Position numbers and translations under genes: made by a program
Assembly (NCBI GenBank): GCA_035772735.1
Contig: JASDFA010000006.1
Span: 26,701,501 to 26,765,500, forward strand
Origin: Datura wrightii
Taxonomy: Eukaryota; Streptophyta; Magnoliopsida; Solanales; Solanaceae
Reading direction: 5' to 3'
Length of the DNA stretch: 64,000 bases
Part shown: positions 21,846 through 34,145 of the stretch, in pieces
Layout: each line of letters starts with the position of its first letter
Position numbering within the stretch: position 1 is the first letter of the stretch
Notes under the pieces: generated by a model
The model's database searches: none
What the model was told of the DNA's origin: nothing
What the model saw: only the letters and a program-made list of their open reading frames with translations

Positions 21846-23403
21846 TGATGTGTCGTGGTTTTACGACACTTTCGATGGTTAAAACATAGAAAAGATGCTA
21901 GAACTTGGGTACTTTTATACAGATATGAGGTTTTTTTACTATGTTTTCAGTGAAATCAGGTCCGGAGTTGGAGTAAAGAAAAGAAGTGTAAAAGTGTAGA
22001 AAATGGCCTGCTATAAGTCACAGTATAAGCCATAACATGTGGCTACAAGCCGTACCTGGTGCTCCTAGCAGAGATTCAGAAATTGGCCAAATGTAGAGTT
22101 CATGGTACGACCACATGCCACAAGTCGTAACACCATTGTATTAGTCATACCAGAGACTCGTGATGAGATTCAGAGGAATATTCAAATGAAACCCTTAGGG
22201 AATGATTTGATTACATGGGTCATGACAGTATGGTACGAGTCGTAGGAAGGACCTGTAGAAGGATCATTTGAGATGTTGCATAGTTGAAGTTCAAACCACG
22301 ACTGACACCTATAATCCGTAGTGATCGGGTATGAGTTGCACCTTCCCTCCATACCTGAGAGATCCCTAAGCTACAAATCATACCACAAGTGCAGACCATG
22401 ACTCATAGCATCATGCTACGATTCGTAGGTCATCCCAGTGCAGCAATCTCTATTAATTTAGGAAAGGATTTCATTAATTGTATAACTACTTTTGTTTCAT
22501 TTTTCCTTTAAGAGATCTGATACTCTTCATTATAATCATATTTTTGGAGTTTTCTAACACCACTTGGAGAACAATATACACGAAAACCTTGAGCAAAGTT
22601 CATCATTAAGTTCCTGATTTTCAAAATTTATAATGCAATTGATCATTGGGTTTTTGTCCCTTCAATATTATAAGTTGTTAATTATGATTTCTTCCATGAT
22701 TTCTCATTCTTGCTTCCACATATGAGTAGCTAAAACCTCCACAACTAGGGTTGTGGGAACCATGACCAAATAATGAATTAGGGTTAACACAATGTGATTT
22801 TAAACCAATACAGATGATTGTATTATTCTTCTCTTCATGTTAATTGTTTCTAAATGGTGCACAACATTAGGACTAGACCATATTCTCTTCTTGCTTAAAC
22901 CTAGATAAGTAAAGATTAGGAAAAGAGAAAGACAACAAAGCCTTGAAACTAATTTATATTGAATAACTTGAGTTGCCGTCATAGGAAGGTTAATTTGGAA
23001 TTATTGATAAAATTTAGTTGAAAGCGTTTATGAGACCTGACCTGATGATTGAGTATAGTCATCCAATAGGGGTGAATCGGCCATTTTGATTAACATAGTT
23101 TACCAATTTACAGGCTAAGTATTGAAATAGATCACAAGTGTAATAACCCTACCTAGTTAAGAAGCCATGGATAACACTTCCTAAGTTAATTGCATATGTT
23201 TGATAAAAACACCATTCCACAATACTGTGATTTAATTATTTCTCTTAAAACCCCCTTTAGAATAATTGAACTAAAATCATAAATACTAGCATTAGTCAAT
23301 ATCTTGAACATATTCCTTGTGGGATCGACCCAAACCTTAGTTGGGTTCTTTATTGACAATGACCATATTATATTTCTTCAGGTGTGTATTTTAAGCTTTA
23401 TCA
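21846..23403 (+). repeat. 3' LTR of element C
   Basis: This 1558-bp LTR starts TGATGTGTCGTGG and ends CTTTATCA. It is similar to 1134-2674 and to the solo LTR at 39518-41094. A region with many TACGA and CGTA half sites lies at about 22010-22440, with a weak TATA-like TTGTATAACTA near 22476. Gag of element F follows at once at 23404. Confidence 0.82.
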
Positions 23404-23831
23404 AAGAGGAGAGTGTAGATTTGGCCTCCTATCAGCTGAAGGAGGTAGCTCATATATGGTATAGGCAGTGGAAGGAAGGTCATAGGGCAGGCACAACTCC
23501 TGTTGATTGGGATGAGTTCGTTACAGCTTTCTTGGACAAATTATTTCCTTGGAAGATTAGGGAAGCAAAGATTGTAGAGTTCATCAACCTGAAGTAGAAC
23601 AATATGACGGTTCAGGAATATGCTTTAAAATTCACTCAATTTTTCAAGTATACCCCAAAGATGGTTGCCGAGCTGAGGGCTCGCATGAGCAAGTTTGTAT
23701 AAAGGGGTCTCAGATGTGGTGGTCAAGGAGTATTGGATTGTTATGCTTATCAGTGATAATGATATCTCTCCACTCATGATTCATGCCCGGTAGATTGAGG
23801 TGGAGAAATTGAAGGAGAAGGAGATGAAGAC
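23404..23831 (+). pseudogene. Gag fragment of element F, first part
   Basis: Directly after C's LTR the plus strand encodes Tekay-type gag: SVDLASYQLKEVAHIWYRQW, VDWDEFVTAFLDKLFP, then a TAG at 23595-23597, and NMTVQEYALKFTQF and KMVAELRARMSKFV before further stops. It matches the gag of G (30490-30060, minus strand) and H (55285-56094, minus strand). The N-terminus is missing, cut by C's LTR, and the C-terminal part is displaced to 61198 by the insertion of G. Confidence 0.8.
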
Positions 23832-26052
23832 TTTCATGACCCAAGACTGCACCCTAGACATGACACAGTGCCTTAGACCAAGAACAGCTCCAGGCTAACC
23901 CATGGCATAGCAACACTCTAGCATGAGTGAACTACTATAAGAAAATCTTAAGCAAAAGTTGTTGTATCTAAAAATAATGATATACTTTTAAAAGTACAAG
24001 AACATCTGATAAGATACTGAAATTTCGTAAACATCAAGAGCTATAGCTGAAACTAATACACTTTGTCTGAAAGCCTTCTAAGAGATTTGGTGAGTTGCTG
24101 GGACAAGCCCCTAGCTAACTCTAAAATCTAAAATTGAAACCATACTACTAAAATAGAAGAAATGCTCTGGCCCTTGGAAGCTGAGGACTCACCACTAGAT
24201 ATACAGTTGGACAGAATCTAAAGGAGACTAACCACACTACTGAGCCTGAGTGTCTGAGCCTATATTATAAAATGATATAGCATAGAGAGTATGCGTCAGT
24301 ACTTTGAAAGTACTGAGTATGTGAAGTTATGTAGTTTAAAGCATAATTATGTTGATTAGAATGTATAGGTAAAACCACTGGAATAATATGGAATGACCCT
24401 GGCTAAAAACGTTAATGCTATAAATAGCCTAACATCTGAAAATACTGTAAACCAACTAAAAATTGATTAAGGGTCATAAACATATCCTAGATTTGGGACT
24501 GGACTGTACTGTACTATGGAAGTGCCTGTTAACTGACATATAACCACATGATCTAGATGGAGAGTTTCATGTATACACCGTATTGATAGGACCCAATATA
24601 CCATGCCAGGGTATAAAGGCATCACTGTGTGATCACTAAACTGATTCCCATGCAGGCTAAAGACCTACAATGGCACGTAGTTCTAGAAACTTGGGTGTGC
24701 TTGAACCCCTATCCGCTTAGTGCTAAGTATTACTCCCAATTGAATTTATGAATATAACTAACTAAATTGATTAGCTCAAAATTAATGTTATAAGGCTAAC
24801 CCAGAACTACTTAATGGGAAGTGTTTTGAGAGCCTAGAGAACCTGATAACTGAATTTACCAAGAAAATACTGATAGACAAATAAACGTTAAGCTGATGAA
24901 CTGTCTTTTCTGGAAAATACTAAGTATAGTCAAAATCTGAAAATGTTAACTTTAGTTAAAGCATACATGAAGAAAATTATGCCCAGATAATAATAAATGT
25001 AAAGATAGTAATTTAGACCAGCCTTTAACTCATGCATGGTTCAACCTAGGAATCATGCTAAAACTAGGGCTAGAAATAAATACATATAATTGAAGCCAAC
25101 ACATGAGTTTCACATAATATTAGTCATGGGAAACTGGAAGAATTATTAAAATGCAAGGGAAATCATAATACTTCTAGAAACCCTAACTCATGAATTCTAT
25201 AGGGTTAAAATGATAAGAGTTTCTAAAAATACTTGGGACACAAGGGTGAATGGAATACCCTTGCTAAATCCCCACATACCAGAAGAAGAAATCCCTAATA
25301 AGAAGCTTGAGGTTTCTGAGAAGAAGTAGGAGCCCTAGTTCTTGTCTAGAAGAACTTGTTTGAGTTCTTACAGTGGTTTTTCCAATGTTAGGAGAGAATG
25401 TGAGGAGAATATCAACTAATCCCCTCTTAATTCCCCTCTAAAATATCACCATATGACGTAGTTTAGGAGCTTAGAGCTTAGAATTTTACAAAAATGCCCC
25501 TGCATAACTGTTTGAAAAATCTGCACGTCCAGTGGTACGACCCAACATACGAGTCATACCCAGATCATACGATCCATGCTGACACTCATGTCTAGGGACC
25601 CTGCCCTAAACCATTCTCTAAAGTTCATCCCGCGGGAGCTACCACAATCCATACGACCATATCGCGAGTCATACCACGATTTGTGGCTTCCCAAATTTTC
25701 CTAAACACTTCTCTGAAACTCATTTGATGACTAGTTAGTATGATCCATACCACGGTGGTCTGAATCATGAAATGCAGTCATGGTTTCCTTGCCAACTCTT
25801 GTTAGACCCCCTAAACCCATATCACAAATCATGGTACGAATTGTGCTGCCCTAGTACAACTCATATAAATCAATCATGGTTCACTAGACAATTTTTTCTA
25901 TTCCTCTTAAACCTCATCTCACGAGTCCTAGTACAACCCGTAGCACCTCATCACGATTCGTACTGTGACTCGTACTGAGGTTTTTTGCCAGTTTCTTGCA
26001 TGATCAAGTTTTAAATCTAGGGGCTAGCCTTAGGGATTTTTGATGTGTTACA
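23832..26052 (-). repeat. 3' LTR of element G (uninterrupted copy)
   Basis: It starts TTTCATGACCCAAGACTGC (relatives start TG) and ends GATGTGTTACA at 26052. It provides three paralogous empty sites for insertions in the right LTR: around 24098 for the solo LTR, 25068 for element D and 25745 for element H. No coding sequence is present. Confidence 0.88.
25510..25980 (-). promoter_or_regulatory. Palindrome island of G's LTR
   Basis: Repeated half sites of the ACGACTCGT word occur here, for example GGTACGACCC near 25535, ACGAGTCATACC near 25550 and GATTCGTACTGTGACTCGTAC near 25955-25975. On the element strand this lies about 70-540 bp into the LTR, the same place as the islands of the other LTRs. 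I could not identify a convincing TATA box beside it. Confidence 0.45.
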
Positions 26053-26299
26053 ATATATCCCCCTTGAAAACATTCATCCTCGAATGACGACTAAATAAGC
26101 TAGAAAGATAGGGGAAAGAGTTTCAAACCCATAGTTGAAGACTATAGGCTGAAAACTGATAGACTGACAAACTCCCAACTGAGATACATGACTGAACTGA
26201 ATTCATAAAACATGGATGCACACGACAACTTGAACAGAACTGATAAGAATGAAACTGACATGAAACTGAATAGAATACTAAGAAGGAAGTTAGTACCTG
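26053..26299 (-). other. Polypurine tract and 3' noncoding region of G
   Basis: On the element strand AAGGGGGATATAT (26053-26065) abuts the LTR. The rest is noncoding and similar to the same region in H (55004-55270) and, in opposite orientation, to F's 3' end (63523-63660). Confidence 0.75.
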
Positions 26300-29200
26300 A
26301 TGTCGAAGTTAAGCTGGAAGGGAAGAGGTGAGAGTATCTAACCATCATATCTACTTTGGCTTCCCATGTAGCTACCTTAACTAGTTGGTTCCTCCATAAA
26401 ACTTTTACTGAAGCGACCTCCTTGTTTCTCAACTTACGAACCTGATGATCTAGAATCTGAACTGGACCTCTTCATAAGAAACTATCCTTTACACCAACAC
26501 TCTCTAAAGGCACAATTAAGGTCAGATCACCAATGCATTTCTTCAATAGAGACACATGGAAGGCTGGGTGTGCTGATGCTAACTCCGCAGAAAAATCCAA
26601 CTTATAGGCCATATTGCCAAAGCATCTCAAGATTCTGTAAAGGCCAACATATATAAGACTGAGCTTTCATTTTTTCCCAAACCTCATCACCCCTTTCATA
26701 GGTGAAATTTTAAGATATACCCAATCATCCATAGAAAACTCCAGCTCTCTTCTCCTTACATTTGCATATGATTTCTATCGATTTTGGGTTATTTTCGGCC
26801 ATTCTTTGATAAGCTAAACCTTGTTCACGACTTCATGTACTGAATTAGGCCCTATTAGAATAGCTTCACTAACCTCAAACCACCCTATAGGATACTTGAG
26901 TCGCCTACCATATAATGCCACAAATAGGGCTATCTAAATGCTGGAGTGGTCGTTGTTGTTGTATGCAAACTCGATGAGAGGTAGGTGATCATGCAAGCCG
27001 TCAACTTATCATCCAGAGTAGGAATAGTCCACTCAGCTGAGCCATCTATCTACGGATGGAATGTTATGCGGAGCTTAACCTAGAGTCCTAAGTCCTTTCT
27101 GAAATGACTCTAGAAGTGCGAGGTGATCTAAGTGGACTCTATGTATTCTAACTAACTCCCGAATGTATAGTCTAGCATAATCCTCTACTGAGTTTGTGGT
27201 CTTAATTGGTAGAAATTTGCTAACTTAGTCATTCGGTCTACAACCACCCAAATTGAGTCATGTCGTCGGCGCATACGAGGTAGACCCATAATGAAATCCA
27301 TGTTTAATTCTTCCCACTTCTAAGTAAGAATGCTGATATCCTGAGTCATACCCCTATGACTCTGATGTTCAACCTTGACCTGTTGGTAGTTTGGCCACCT
27401 AACCACAAATTCTACACCATCTTTCTTTATGTCATTCCACTAGTAGACTTCCCGTAGGTCATGGTACATATTGGTGGTACTAGGGTGGATAGAGTACTTG
27501 GAGCTGTGAGCTTCCATTAGTATCCATTGCCTCAAATCATCTACATATGGAACACAAAACCTGTCCTAGTAGTGGAGCACATCATATCCCCTTTCGGAGA
27601 ATGCTTCCATCTCTCTCTTTAACACTGCTTCCTGCGACTTCAGTACGATTAGGTCTGCATCTTTCTTTGACTTAACCTCCATAATGAGGGAGGATTCAAA
27701 CCCATTCAGCACTACAACTCCACTTTCTGCTGAATCAACCAAACGGACTCCTAACCGAGCCAGTCTGTGAACATCCTTTGGCACCTCCTTTTTACCATCC
27801 TTAATATGAGAAACACTCCCCATAGACATCCTACTGAGGGAATCATCCACTACATTGGCTTTACCCCGGTGGTACAAGACGCTCATGTCGTAGTCTTTCA
27901 ACAACTCTAATCACCTTCTTTGATGCAGATTCAAGTCCTTCAGACTGAACATATACAGTAGGCTTTTTTGGCCAGTAAAAACATCCACATGAACCCCATA
28001 AAGGTAGTGCCTCCATATATTCAAGGAAAATACTGCTGCTGCCAGCTCAAGATCGTGAGTCAGATAGTTCTTCTCATAAGCCTTGAACTTTCTGGAAGCA
28101 TAATCTATCCTTTTCCCATGTTGCATTAGAACACATCCAAGGCCAATTTTTGAGGCATCACAATAAATTACAAATCTATCTAAACCTTGTAGCAGAGTCA
28201 AAACTGGGGCTATAGTCAATCAAGTCTTCAACTCCTGAAAACTCTTCTCACATGCATCAGACCACTGAAACCTCGCCTTCTTTTGTGTTAGTCTGGTCAA
28301 AGGAGAGGCAATGGAGGAGAAACCCTCTATGAACCATCGATACTACCCGGCTAGGACCAAGAAACTCTTGATGTCTGACGAAGAGGTGTGTCTTGGCCAG
28401 TCCTTAACTACTTTGATCTTCTTCAGATCTACTTGAATACCCTTACTGATGATAGCAAGAATGAGGAACTTCAATGATTTTAGCAAGAAATCACACTTGC
28501 TGAATGTAGCAAACAACTGGCAGTCCCTGAGAGTTTGCAGAACTATTCTTAGGTGGTTTGCGTGTTCCTGTTCTATTCTGGAGTAGAGCAAGATATTGAA
28601 TATCCTACTCATCAAGTCCATAAAAGCTGCAGGAGAATTCATTATTTCAAAAGACATAACCACAAATTCATAGTGACCATATCGAGTTCTGAAGGTTGTT
28701 TTCAGAATGTCACTTTCTCTGACCCTGAGCTGATGGTATCCTAATCTGAGATCTATCTTGGAAAAATAGCTAGCTCCCTAGAGTTGGTCGAACAAGTCAT
28801 CAATCCTGGGTAGGGGATACCTGTTCTTGACTGTGACCTTATTCAGTAGACGAGTCGATGCACATTCTGAGTGTACTGTTCTTTTTTAGCACGAATAGGA
28901 CTAGGGCACCCTATAGAGAGATATTAGGTCTGATGAAATGCTTATTTAAAAGGTCCTTCAATTTTTCTTTTAACTCTTTAAGCTCTATTGTAGCCATTCT
29001 ATAAGGAGGAATTGATATAGGTTAGGTATTAGGAAGAAGGTCTATGCCGAAGTCCATTACCCACTCGGGAGGGACTCCACGAAGACTTTTGGGTAACACA
29101 TCTAGGAACTCATTTACAACTGGAACTAACTGAAGACTTGGGGTTTCAGAACTAGAATCCTTAACCCTAACCAAGTGATAAATGTACCCCTTTGAGATTA

Positions 29201-30483
29201 TTTTCCTAGACTTAAGGTAAGAGATAAACTGACCCTTAGGAACTAAAGTACTACCCTTCAACTCTAGGACTGGTTCATTAGGAAATTGAAACTTAACTAC
29301 TCTAGTTCTGCAATCAACTAAGGCATAACAAGAATGTAACCAATCCATGCAAAGAATGAGGTCAAAATTGACCATATGTACCTCTACTAGATCAACTGAG
29401 GTGACTTTATGTAATGTTGTTATTGGACAATTTTTATACCCAACTAGCTCTAACTGACTCACCAACTGGAGTGGATTCTAAAAATGGCTTTGAGAGAATT
29501 TCTGGACTAATATCAAACTGGACTGCAATTTAAGGAGTCATGAGGGAAAGTGTGGCTCCTAGATCTAGTAAAGCATAAACATCTATCTGAAAGAGACATA
29601 ATATATTAGTGACTATATCAGGTGAGTCCTCCTGGTCCTGGTGGGAGGGTAGGGCATAAAATCGATTCAGGCACTGACCGCCACATGTGCTTGAGGTAGT
29701 ACTCTGCTGAGATGAGTAACATGGTGGAGCTGTTGATGTAGTAGACTAGGCCTTCCCGCATCCCGCTGATGAGCAATCCCTCAACTTGTGACCCAGCTGG
29801 CCACAACCAAAACAACCCTCCTTGCACAGAAGAAACTCACATGAATGGTTCTCACCATACTTAGGACATACCGGAGAAATGCGAACTGTTGGAGACATGG
29901 CTCTAAGACCGGGAGCCTGATGCTTCACCCCTTCGATCTTAAGGGGGCCTGGAAAAAGGAGCGCTAGATGAAGAGGGTGTTGGATATCTCTATAGCTGCT
30001 GTGGGTGATTGCCATCACCCAATCTTTTCTGTGAATACGCAAACTGACTTGTCCTTTCCCGCTTACTTTCCCTCTTTATCTCTTTCAACTTCTCCACCTC
30101 TATCTGTTGTGCATGGATTATAAGCCTGGAGATAGCCATATCAATGGTGAATATGGCTGTCCTGGAATCTTGAACCACCAAGTATGAGACCCCATTTACA
30201 AATTTGAGCGTGCGAGCCCTTGGCTCGACAACTATCTCCGGAGCATACTTTGACAGTTGAGTAAAATTTAAGCGGTACTTCTGCACCGTCATGTCATTCG
30301 GTTTCAAATTGGTGAATTCCATGGCCTTTACTTCCCTTAAATCCAGTAGAGAGAACCTATCTAGAAACATGGTCACAAACTCGTCCCACTTCACCGGACC
30401 TGCACCAACTCGTCTCCATTCTTTCCATTGTTTGTACCATAATATGGCCACTCCTTTCAGCTGATAGGCGGCCAACTCAACAC
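26300..30483 (-). pseudogene. Gag-pol relic of G, RT active site deleted
   Basis: From right to left: gag (30483-29750) with VELAAYQLKGVAILWYKQWK, a capsid core and an intact CCHC knuckle (CFGCGQLGHKLRDC, about 29770-29820); protease-like text near 29500-29600; RT (about 28990-28340); RNase H (28219-27911, YCDASKIGLGCVLMQHGK); integrase (about 27560-26620); and a chromodomain (26432-26300, VASVKVLWRNQL...ATWEAKVDM). RT is missing the segment holding the two catalytic aspartates: IFNILLYSRIEQEH at about 28600-28550 runs straight through where FIDD should be. Stops and frame shifts occur throughout. The gag N-terminus is displaced to 38773-39023 by element E. Confidence 0.85.
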
Positions 30484-31647
30484 ACTGCCTAGCATGACAT
30501 GGCAGCAATACTGGCGGTACAAGGTGCGTGACGCGGCAGTATGAATGCCACGCTGCCTAGCGTGAGGCACCGGCCTCTTAGTGCTACAGCAGGCGCGAGG
30601 TGCCATTCACTCCGGTGCTATGCCCTGCACGGCGCACCAAGGGTATTCACATGACCAAATATTGTTATCCTACTTCAACTAGGAAAAGGAGCATCCAATC
30701 CCAAGTCAAATCCGCAAAGGAACAAGAAAAGCATCAATCTACTACTAAAATACCCTTTACTTTATGAAATAAGCGAGGTCTTAAGTCTTAAGTCTTAACA
30801 CGTTTTGAAGTATAAGTTTAGAGATACGATTGTAAGGATTTATTTCATATTTTGAGACAATTGTTGAATTGTTCTTCCTTATTTTTGCATTATTCTGGTG
30901 AAGTTTCTTCCTATCATCATTGTAAGTATTATTTTGAGCTTATGTCTATGAATGCTGTGAATTTACTTATAATCGTGAGAGGCTAAAACCTCCACAACTT
31001 GGATTGTGGGAACCATGATGAATTAACAAATATAGATAAAATACTTAGTGATTCTTGAACGGAGTTTATGCATGTATTATTTTTTCCTTCGTTTTAATTG
31101 TTTCTTAACGGTTGCAAACATTGGAATTTGCCTTATTATTTCTCACCAGCTCAAGGGGGTGATGAATGGGAAAAGGGATTAACAACGGAGATTTGAGACT
31201 ATCAACCCTCATCTAATAGCTTGACCTTGTCTGAAAATAGCTAATTTTTTTTTTGGTAAACGCCCTTGTGGTGGGCAGGGGCTGAGCAACACCCCCAGGC
31301 CTTAACATAAATAAACAAAAGCAGCAAAAAACAAAAGTACATGGAGGGGGACATAAACCTTACCTCCGATCCTATGGTGGTTCATAGGTTGGCCATCCTA
31401 CTAAGGTTAGCCAACCCATCCCCGATACTAAAATGGAAACCTAGAAACTATGCCCCTACAGGAGAGGACTCCTCTTCAATACATAAATTCTAGGAAAGCA
31501 GTAAATGAGGGAGACTCTCCCTTTACAAAGAAAGACCTATTCAAAAAAAAAGAAAAAGCCTAGCTGAAAAGGAAGAGATAATCGGCAAAAGGTGGTATAG
31601 AGGCATCCATACCAAGCTTGGATACACTCCAAGCAAATTACTGCATC

Positions 31648-32502
31648 TCACGGTGGTTCTTTGATCCTCCTGGTTTTCCTCCTTATGAAGTTGGGCAAGC
31701 CCATTTTGTCCGTCGAAAGATAACCCCTGATGTGTACTGGTAGCTCATGGAGACAAGAGAACTGTACTGCGATAGTAGTGGTGTGACTATGTTTAGATAG
31801 CGCATCAGCGACGACATTGCCCTCTCTGAAGATGTGACGACACGAGAAGGTGTGAAGTTGTGTGATAGTGTCCTGTAATCTGAGAAAGGTGTGGTGGAGA
31901 TGCCAGGGCGGGGCAATAGTGCCCATAATCCAACCAACTAGAAGCTCCGAATCGACCTCAAGGATGACGCCCCAGTGACCGTTATGAAGGCACCATGTGA
32001 GACCTATATATGCTGCTTCCAACTCCGCCTGATTATTTGTCCCTTCCCCAATAGGAGAAGAAAAGGCATGAATAAGGTCCCCATAGCAATCCCTGATAAT
32101 ACCACCTGCCCAAATCCTTCCCGGATTGCCAAGAGCACTCCCATCTGTATTAAGTTTGACAAGTCCAGAAGACGGCTTAGACCATTCAACTCTGGTGACT
32201 CTAATCTCGTGTGCACATGAATCAACCCTAGCACAAAGATCTCCCCAATTTGGAGTCCAGTGTACGTAGGGGAAAACCGTCATCAACAGTTTGTAGACAT
32301 CACTAATAATACCATACTTTACCCTCAGCAGGTTAGACTGTTTGGAACCATACTTAGCAGCACACCGGTTCTTCCAGAGGTTCCAACAAATGAAGATAGG
32401 GAGGGATCTGAGAAGTGTATTGTGAGGATCACTACCCGGCTTCTGAGACCACCAGTGCATGAGAAGGGCCCTAAGGGGCATATCATGGTGTCTGAAGCCC
32501 AT
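31648..32502 (-). pseudogene. LINE RNase H domain
   Basis: This 284-codon open frame ends at TGA/TAA near 31648. It contains LPIFICWNLWKNRCAAKYG and a plant-type RNase H domain whose acidic residues can be placed: the first aspartate in VKLNTDGSALGNPG, the glutamate in NNQAELEAAYIGL, the second aspartate in ILEVDSELLVGWI and the last in NVVADALSKHS. The domain looks intact, but it is separated by frame shifts from the zinc-binding part upstream and has no reverse transcriptase, so it is a fragment of a dead copy. Confidence 0.85.
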
Positions 32503-32520
32503 AGAAGAGGAGAACGGGGT

Positions 32521-33179
32521 CTAGACTGCAGTAGTAAATCTTCGAGAGACCATGACATGTTGAACATCCTCGTGGCCTCTGTCTCGGCAACACACACAAT
32601 CTGTACTAGCATCCGGATCAAACCATAGAACTCTAGCTGCTGTAGGGAGCTTATTCCTAAGCGCCCTCCATAGGGTAAATGAGGCTTTTAAAAGGTACAT
32701 GCTTCTGCCAGTTTCTTCTATCAATGAGAGTGGTCTATTTAGATCTCCTTATCATATCCCATGCAGAAGTAGAAGAGAATATACCCGAGGTATTGGCCTT
32801 CCAAAAAGGCTGATCAGGTTTATTTGGATGAGATTGAATCTGAGTGTTGATAATTTGTGTGACCAAGTGTTGCGGGAGCTGTTGTCTTAGTCGGTTTATC
32901 CTCCACTGGCCCTGGTGTAAAAACTCAGAAACTGTAGCCTTGCCAGGTCTGCCTGGCAGGATCCTATGCGCAGCAAGAGGTCCAGTACCGAGCCAATTAT
33001 CCCACCAAAAACTAGAGCTGCCAGAGTAAACCTTCCACAAAATATTTTCCTCAGCTCGATGCTTGTTAATCATGAGTTTCTTCCAGCTTTGGGAGTCACC
33101 TGAGTCCCACCTTTTGGACACCGGGTGAGATCGCTGACAATATTTGGCCAGAAAGTTTTGCCAGAGTGAATCCTTGGTT
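32521..33179 (-). pseudogene. LINE RT C-terminal zinc-binding region, frame-shifted
   Basis: Two frames (33179-32735 and 32724-32521) together give the zinc-binding region that follows RT in plant L1 elements: SFWWDNWLGTGPL, then WKANTSGIFSSTSAWDMIR, LWRALRNKLPTAARV and CVCCRDRGHEDVQHVM with the expected cysteines and histidine. A frame change lies at about 32730, and another separates it from the RNase H frame near 32510. The start is set by the truncation point of the LINE. Confidence 0.75.
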
Positions 33180-33607
33180 CTAAAGGATATCAAAGGTAAG
33201 GGTTAGTCAAGTATACATCCGCATATGGACCAAGTTGCCTGGTGATAATCATCTAAATAGGGGACCAACCATTTAGGTGAATTTAAATTACCGATATTGC
33301 ATGCTAAGCACTGGAATAGATCATTAGTATAAAATGTCTTGTGGTTATAAAGTTATGGTGAACACTTACCCTAGTTAGTTGCATTAATTTGGAATCAACC
33401 TTCACTTCCTACCAACGACATTGTTTGTTACTTTTATAAGTTCCCTCCCCCCTCTTAGGAGATAATTGACTTTATAGTTTAAGTACTAGCGTTCTTCTTT
33501 ATCCTTCCATATTTCCCGTGGGATCGACCCCAATCTTTTTTGTTCTATATTTGACATTGACTATGTTATATCTCATTACGAGGTGTAATTTGGGCGATAT
33601 CAAATTT

Positions 33608-33625
33608 TGGCACCGTTGCCAGGGA
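33608..33625 (+). other. Primer-binding site of E
   Basis: TGGCACCGTTGCCAGGGA lies five bases after the LTR and differs at two positions from the intact site of B. The relationship fixes E as Athila-type and the left LTR as its 5' LTR. Confidence 0.85.
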
Positions 33626-33805
33626 ATACAGTTTAGGATTAGATTAATTGCTTGTATTTAGTATTTATTTCCTATTTTTTGTTTTTCTTTTATTTTGTGA
33701 CGTGTCACAAGGAGTCGTGGTGAAACAAGAGTCAAAGATGTGATCATAGTCTCAATAGGTATTTTGATGAAGTCTGAGTAATCAAGATACCCGTGTCTTG
33801 CTGCA

Positions 33806-33837
33806 ACGTTAAATCAGGCGCTACTTGGGAGGCAACC
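33806..33837 (+). other. Post-pol conserved motif of E
   Basis: GTTAAATCAGGCGCTACTTG then GGAGGCAACCCGAG. It is the same block as in C (5573-5604) and B (16104-16135), kept here although pol itself is deleted. Confidence 0.65.
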
Positions 33838-33944
33838 CGAGATAAATTTTTCGTTTTTATGTGTTTGTTCAAGTGTGCAGGTGATAGGTCATGATTTTCA
33901 ACAAAAATTGAGCTTAAATAGTGAAAAAGGGGAGCAAAATAGTC

Positions 33945-34145
33945 AAATGTGCGCACCGGGAAGCGCTCAGCCAAGCAGAACAAGGCCTGGTGCACGCGCT
34001 GGCAATATAGCAGCAGCAACAGGCACGGCATGCATACATGTTAGTGCATCCAGGCGTGCAAGGAGCGGCAGTTTTGGCGCATCCATATGCGCGACGCGCA
34101 GTAGATCTGGCGCTTTTAGCGCCGCGACGCGTAGCAGGTGTACAG
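33945..34145 (+). promoter_or_regulatory. Internal palindrome island upstream of E's env-position ORF
   Basis: A GC-rich segment in an AT-rich background contains GGCGCT / AGCGCC (34110-34115 and 34119-34124), CGCGACGCG copies near 34090 and 34125, and GTGCACGCGC near 33991. The words match the GGCGC type of E's own LTR island (37555-37755), not the CGTGTCACGGA type of B. It lies about 250-440 bp upstream of the ORF. Internal promoter function is my inference. Confidence 0.5.

Larger units (their letters stand above)
1134..23403 (+). mobile_element. Element C: old Athila-type retrotransposon, split by A and B
   Basis: Two similar LTRs in the same orientation (1134-2674 and 21846-23403) bracket an Athila-type pol, post-pol spacer and 3' noncoding region. 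The interior is interrupted at 6016/20661 by element A, whose ACTAT target duplication shows that 6016 and 20666 were once adjacent. Gag, primer site and env-position gene are not found: pol starts within about 30 bases of the left LTR, so the 5' interior has been deleted. The LTRs differ at many positions and the flanking pentamers (GTTGT and AAGAG) do not match, so this is the oldest recognisable layer, or one of its ends has been rearranged. Confidence 0.75.
31245..33179 (-). mobile_element. 5'-truncated L1-type LINE
   Basis: A run of ten T at 31245-31254 is the poly(A) tail of a minus-strand element. The insert ends at 33179, and CTAA stands at both ends (31241-31244 and 33180-33183) as a minimal target duplication. 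The coding part consists of the C-terminal zinc-binding region and an RNase H domain of a plant L1. Reverse transcriptase and ORF1 are missing, the usual result of incomplete target-primed reverse transcription. The uninterrupted counterpart of the target is in E's right LTR near 38355. Confidence 0.85.
30484..33602 (+). repeat. 5' LTR of E, 5'-truncated and split by a LINE
   Basis: The LTR pieces 30484-31244 and 33180-33602 match 37598-38772 of the right LTR, and the end GGGCGATATCA at 33602 is shared. A GGCGC-rich island lies at about 30496-30650. The TATA box seen in the right LTR (TATAAATA) is changed here to CTAAAATACC near 30745-30754. A short duplication of TTAAGTC occurs near 30780-30800. 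Confidence 0.85.

Noticed and set aside
32004..32234. Various plus- and minus-strand open frames over the LINE
   Set aside because: They are shadows of the RNase H frame at 31648-32502, which alone shows domain residues.
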